From: Longimicrobiales bacterium
GTDB lineage: Bacteria; Gemmatimonadota; Gemmatimonadetes; Longimicrobiales; Gaopeijiaceae
Length of the DNA stretch: 64,000 bases
Direction of reading: 5' to 3'
NCBI GenBank assembly: GCA_028823235.1
Contig: JAPKBW010000006.1
Location: forward strand, 62,001 to 126,000
Both the position numbers and the translations under genes were made by a program. Shown piece after piece: positions 60,781-64,000 of this stretch; within the stretch, counting starts at the first letter, position 1, and the number at the start of each line of letters is the position of its first letter. The notes under the pieces are model-generated. The model worked only from the letters and a program-made list of their open reading frames with translations, made no database searches and was not told the DNA's origin.

Positions 60781-61371
60781 ATGTTGACCACAGCCCAACT
60801 CCTCCATCCACTGGCTTCACACCGAACAAACGAGGTCGTGGTCACGACCATGAGCGCGGTGCGCCCGTGGGGCCTCTTGTCAGATAGCGACCTGGACTTC
60901 GCGTCAGCTGACAGCGCGATGGGACACGCAGCGGACCTCGCGTTGGGAGTAGCGCTGGCGAGACCTGAGAGGAAAGTCATCTGTCTGAACGGCGACGGCA
61001 GTATGCTCATGTCTCTCGGCACGTTGGCCACAGCTGTGGAAGCCGGGGCACGCAACTACGTCCTGATAGTCTCGGACAACGGAGCGTATGAGATCACCGG
61101 CAATCAGGCCGTCGCGGCGGCCGGCCGGCTAGATCACGCAGCGCTCGCGGACGCTTCAGGGTTTCGCAGCGTATTCGCGTTTGACGACGCGCGCGCCTGG
61201 GCCGAGGCCGTGCCCGCCGTCCTTTCGGCGGAGGGACCGACGTTCGTACACGTAAGCCTAGAAGCGGGTACTGAAGGTCCGATTGGAAGGACATCAGTCG
61301 AGCCTGCACGGTATCTCCGGCATTCACTCGCGGACTGGTCCCGTATCCTGAGGGCCGCGCTGGTCAGCTGA
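60781..61371 (+). CDS. ThDP-dependent decarboxylase, beta subunit (sulfopyruvate/phosphonopyruvate decarboxylase-like)
   Basis: 196 residues from ATG at 60781. The pyrophosphate-binding domain carries the ThDP/Mg motif: ICLNGDGSMLMSLGTL and, 28 residues on, SDNGAYEITGNQ (GDG-N pair). ASADSAMGHAADLALGVALA precedes it. Together with the alpha subunit it makes one active site, like ComDE. The spacing of 22 bases supports an operon with the alpha gene. Confidence 0.85.
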   Translation: MLTTAQLLHPLASHRTNEVVVTTMSAVRPWGLLSDSDLDFASADSAMGHAADLALGVALARPERKVICLNGDGSMLMSLGTLATAVEAGARNYVLIVSDNGAYEITGNQAVAAAGRLDHAALADASGFRSVFAFDDARAWAEAVPAVLSAEGPTFVHVSLEAGTEGPIGRTSVEPARYLRHSLADWSRILRAALVS

Positions 61372-61478
61372 CCGCGCCGCGTGATCGATTTAACGAAACC
61401 CCCAGGTCCCGACTCAGACTTGCACGAAGGAGCAAGCATATCTCGTTCCGAGCACTCCGGTGCGCTGGGAGCTTCACG

Positions 61479-62069
61479 ATGAATCGAACCACAGCCTTAG
61501 CAATAGCCTTGAGCGCACTGACACTGATCAGTGCCACAGATATCTTGGCTCAGGGTGAGACCAAGTCCGAACGAGGGCGGCGCGGCATGCGCCTGTTCGC
61601 GAACACAGAAGCCGTCATGTCCATGCGTGAGCATCTCGAGCTCACCGAGGATCAGATAGCGCAGCTGGACGTCATCCGCGCGGATGACGTCACACGGCAG
61701 AACGCGACGAGGGCGGAGCTGGGAGAAATGCGCTCTCAGCTCCAGGCAGGTCAGATCCGGCGAAGTGAGATGATGGCTTTCATAGAGAACCGCCGTGACG
61801 CAGCGATGACCCCGGCCGGTGACCTCGGAGCCCGCATTCAGGGTGTCCTGACCGAAACGCAACTGAGATCACTCGAAGAAACCCGTGCGCGTAGACAGGC
61901 GGGGGGCCAGGGCCGCGCAGGTGTGAGAGGTGGTCGCAGCAGGGCCCGCGGAGCGCGGGGTGCCAGAGGTGGTCGCAGCGGAGCACGCGGGGGGCGTGGT
62001 GCTAGGGGCGGGCGGGGAGGCGACTTCGGCGCCGCTCGGAGCCAGCGCCGTGCACCGACTCCCAGATAG
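61479..62069 (+). CDS. Secreted Spy/CpxP-like protein with Arg-Gly-rich tail
   Basis: 196 residues; GGGAG upstream of ATG at 61479. A signal peptide ends near ILAQG. The helical middle (LTEDQIAQLDVIRADD and VLTETQLRSLEETRARRQ) has the LTxxQ repeat pattern of Spy/CpxP periplasmic chaperones. From about 145 to the end the chain is almost only Gly, Arg, Ala and Ser, with repeats such as GARGGRGARGGRGG. This strongly basic, disordered tail is rare in such proteins and could bind nucleic acid, anionic sugars or membrane lipid. Base composition is very G-rich there. Confidence 0.75.
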   Translation: MNRTTALAIALSALTLISATDILAQGETKSERGRRGMRLFANTEAVMSMREHLELTEDQIAQLDVIRADDVTRQNATRAELGEMRSQLQAGQIRRSEMMAFIENRRDAAMTPAGDLGARIQGVLTETQLRSLEETRARRQAGGQGRAGVRGGRSRARGARGARGGRSGARGGRGARGGRGGDFGAARSQRRAPTPR

Positions 62070-62195
62070 AGCCGAGATGCCCCGACACAGAACGCTCCAA
62101 ATCAGGGAGCACTCACGGAATCCCGCTGACGTCCGCGCACCTCGTCACGGGCCCGACGCCCCATCCGGCCAAGCTCGGGCGGAGCATTTTCCTGT

Positions 62196-64000
62196 TTAGT
62201 TGTTCTCCCTGAGCCACTTCCGTAGGTCGCCCAAGTCATACTGACCATTAGCGTTGCCCACTTCATCGAGATATGCGGCTTCACCTGGGGTGATACCCGC
62301 TCGATCCGACTGCAGGAACTGCTGGAACAGATCGGGGACCTTCACAGTCCATTCCCCGGTCACGCTCACCGAAATGGTGACCTCATTCGAGACGTTCCCT
62401 CCTGAGTCTCGAACCGCAAACGAATACTCGAACGACCCTGCCTCTCTAAGCGATCCGGCCAGGAAGAGCTCATCACCCTTGGCCACGAACACAAATCCAT
62501 CGGGCAGATCACCTACACCCTGATACGGACCCCTGCCACCGGCGATCCGAACGCCCGCGTAGAAGGTCTTGATCTCGGTGACTTCAAAATTATCAGTGGG
62601 CTCGATCAGTCGTGGGGTCTTGCCGGTCGAGATCACGAGTCGCGCCCGATCTCCCACGACGGCCACCTCGTGCACCTGGACCGTGGACCAGCTGTTGTTG
62701 GCCAGGCGCAGGGCGGGAGCCGTCTCGGCGTTCAGTGGATTGCTGACCCCACCGACGCCCCAGGCGTCGCCAATCTCGCCTCGGCTGCCACCCTCGGTGG
62801 CCATGAGCAACAGGCTTCCGTTGTTGTCCTGTTCAAGCATCGTGAGAAAGTACGGATCGCCCGTCGAAGGGTTGGGGCGTCTCTCCGCGTTCGTGTCGTT
62901 CTTATAGAGCAAGACGCCCGTGCCCGGGAGTTGGTAATCGAATCCGATCAGGTCCCGAAACTCCGCGATCAGGAACTCATCACCCGCATCGTCGAGCTGG
63001 AAGCGAAGCACCTCGCCCGACGTCTCGATCGGAAACAGCTCGATCTCCTCGTTCCAGACCTCGCCGACCTCGATGTAGTCCGTCCATCCAAGAAACTCTT
63101 TGGAGTAGCCGAGCATATGTGTCGGTCCGAATGGCTCCCGGTCATCCGTAACTGGACCGCAGCCCCACGAGCCCGCAGCCATCAATGCCCAGCACCCCAT
63201 CACCCAACGCCGCCCGTACGGTCCGGCACTGAAGTCGATCCAGTGGTACCAGTCAGGCAGCCCTAGGGCATGGCCGAACTCGTGGGTGATCACGCTGGCG
63301 TCTTGGACGCTCTCACCCTCGCAGTCCGACGCACTCTGGGTGATGTAGTCAAGCACCAGAATCAGCTCGCCGTTGATTCCCAAGTCATCTGTCTCGAATG
63401 GATCGCCGGACGACGTTCTAACACCGGACCGATGCGGCCAGATGGCCGGGCCTCCGCACGACGCGGCGATCTCGAGGAACTCGATCGTAATGACATCCAC
63501 AAAACCATCGTCGTCGCCACTGTTCGCTAGGCCATCGGGGCCATCATTGTCGTAGACGGCAAAGTCGATACTTGGGTCCAACTCGGTCAGTGCCTCGACG
63601 ATGTACTGACCAACCCGCGCGTCCGCCCCGAGGCTCTGCTCGGTTCCGACCACCTGAGCCATCGTGAGGGTGCTCCGGGCCCATCCATAGACATCGCCCG
63701 TCACGGTGAGCGCATCACCGGACATTTCCAGATATGACTCGGTAATCGTTCCGCGCTCCGAGGGCCCGTCGAAAAGAGACGCCTGCACCATCTCGCGTGT
63801 AATGTGCGGCTGAGCTGGCGAATCACTGAAGAGAGCAAGCACTACAGGCAGCCGGACTTCGCCGAACGATGACGTTCGGTCCGGAGTGACTCGATTGAAG
63901 AGAGCGCGCTCGAATTCATAGAGGTCAGGCGTCTGTTGAATCGACTGAAAATACGACTCTGGAAGTTGGATCCCCCTGCGTGCCGCGGCAGCCTCGATGT
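62196..64000 (-). CDS. M6 family metalloprotease (immune inhibitor A-like), partial at its 5' end
   Basis: The frame is open to the right edge (IEAAAARRGIQLPESYF...), so at least 601 residues, with the N-terminal signal lying outside the window. The M6 catalytic domain follows: TESYLEMSGDALTVTGDVYG, DDGFVDVITIEF and the zinc motif VITHEFGHALGLPDWYH, then MGCWALMAAGSWG. A beta-domain (about 350-500 from the visible start) precedes a final dockerin-like segment (GITPGEAAYLDEVGNANGQY, then DLGDLRKWLREN). It is a secreted protein-degrading enzyme. Ribosome and signal regions cannot be judged. Confidence 0.9.
   Translation of the reverse strand, partial: IEAAAARRGIQLPESYFQSIQQTPDLYEFERALFNRVTPDRTSSFGEVRLPVVLALFSDSPAQPHITREMVQASLFDGPSERGTITESYLEMSGDALTVTGDVYGWARSTLTMAQVVGTEQSLGADARVGQYIVEALTELDPSIDFAVYDNDGPDGLANSGDDDGFVDVITIEFLEIAASCGGPAIWPHRSGVRTSSGDPFETDDLGINGELILVLDYITQSASDCEGESVQDASVITHEFGHALGLPDWYHWIDFSAGPYGRRWVMGCWALMAAGSWGCGPVTDDREPFGPTHMLGYSKEFLGWTDYIEVGEVWNEEIELFPIETSGEVLRFQLDDAGDEFLIAEFRDLIGFDYQLPGTGVLLYKNDTNAERRPNPSTGDPYFLTMLEQDNNGSLLLMATEGGSRGEIGDAWGVGGVSNPLNAETAPALRLANNSWSTVQVHEVAVVGDRARLVISTGKTPRLIEPTDNFEVTEIKTFYAGVRIAGGRGPYQGVGDLPDGFVFVAKGDELFLAGSLREAGSFEYSFAVRDSGGNVSNEVTISVSVTGEWTVKVPDLFQQFLQSDRAGITPGEAAYLDEVGNANGQYDLGDLRKWLRENN

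Overview
The window is about 62% GC by impression and densely coded on both strands. Its gene content is S9 peptidases, a DUF5117-type zinc protease, penicillin-acylase-type Ntn hydrolase, secreted amidohydrolase, PIG-L deacetylase with C-terminal domains, SSS and SNF sodium symporters, many lipoproteins with a lipobox, and a PolX-LigA pair. From memory of such genomes this fits a marine or soil Gemmatimonadota-like bacterium that lives on peptides, amino acids and other organic solutes. That placement is inference; no rRNA is present to test it. Both ends cut a gene: prfC (3' part) on the left and an M6 metalloprotease (3' part) on the right.

Layout. 1-7.7 kb: end of prfC, a membrane PHP protein, a caspase relic, a CsgG-like protein, a regulatory gap, 6-phosphofructokinase and an S9 peptidase. 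8-14 kb: small membrane protein plus SSS symporter, a decayed membrane-protein gene, then an overlapping pair of PIG-L deacetylase and solute-binding lipoprotein. 14.1-18.6 kb: a complete BMP-type (nucleoside-like) ABC importer operon with overlapping junctions. 18.7-25.7 kb: SNF symporter, shortened propeller protein, an aconitase-family enzyme with the swivel domain at the N-terminus, a lipoprotein of the HpcH/HpaI fold, DoxX. 25.7-28.2 kb: a cluster of broken genes (Kelch protein, unknown, OMP relic) around an intact OmpA lipoprotein. 28.4-31.6 kb: dehalogenase-like hydrolase overlapping crcB, septum-formation-type protein, tRNA-Glu and tRNA-Val, pterin dehydratase-like protein, broken HAD phosphatase.

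31.6-38.7 kb (minus strand): class III aminotransferase, plant/Chlamydia-type FabI, Ca/Na antiporter, PolX and LigA, several with overlapping stops and starts. 38.9-48.3 kb: amidohydrolase, class V aminotransferase, a truncated sigma-70 region 2 fused in frame to a DacB-type carboxypeptidase, M28 peptidase, a lipoprotein and an ankyrin relic. 48.4-64 kb: zinc protease and acylase in tandem, lutABC lactate oxidation genes, cyclophilin lipoprotein, acyl-CoA ligase, APC permease, a two-subunit ThDP decarboxylase, an RG-rich secreted protein and the M6 protease.

Together the intact genes describe a cell that degrades external peptides and amides, imports nucleosides and amino acids by ABC and Na+ transporters, and burns lactate. 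The most unusual points are the sigma-DacB fusion, the hydrolase-fluoride channel overlap, the membrane-anchored HpcH-like protein with a changed metal site, the permuted aconitase, and at least seven decayed genes in a compact region. I see no CRISPR array, transposase, phage cluster or known defence system.
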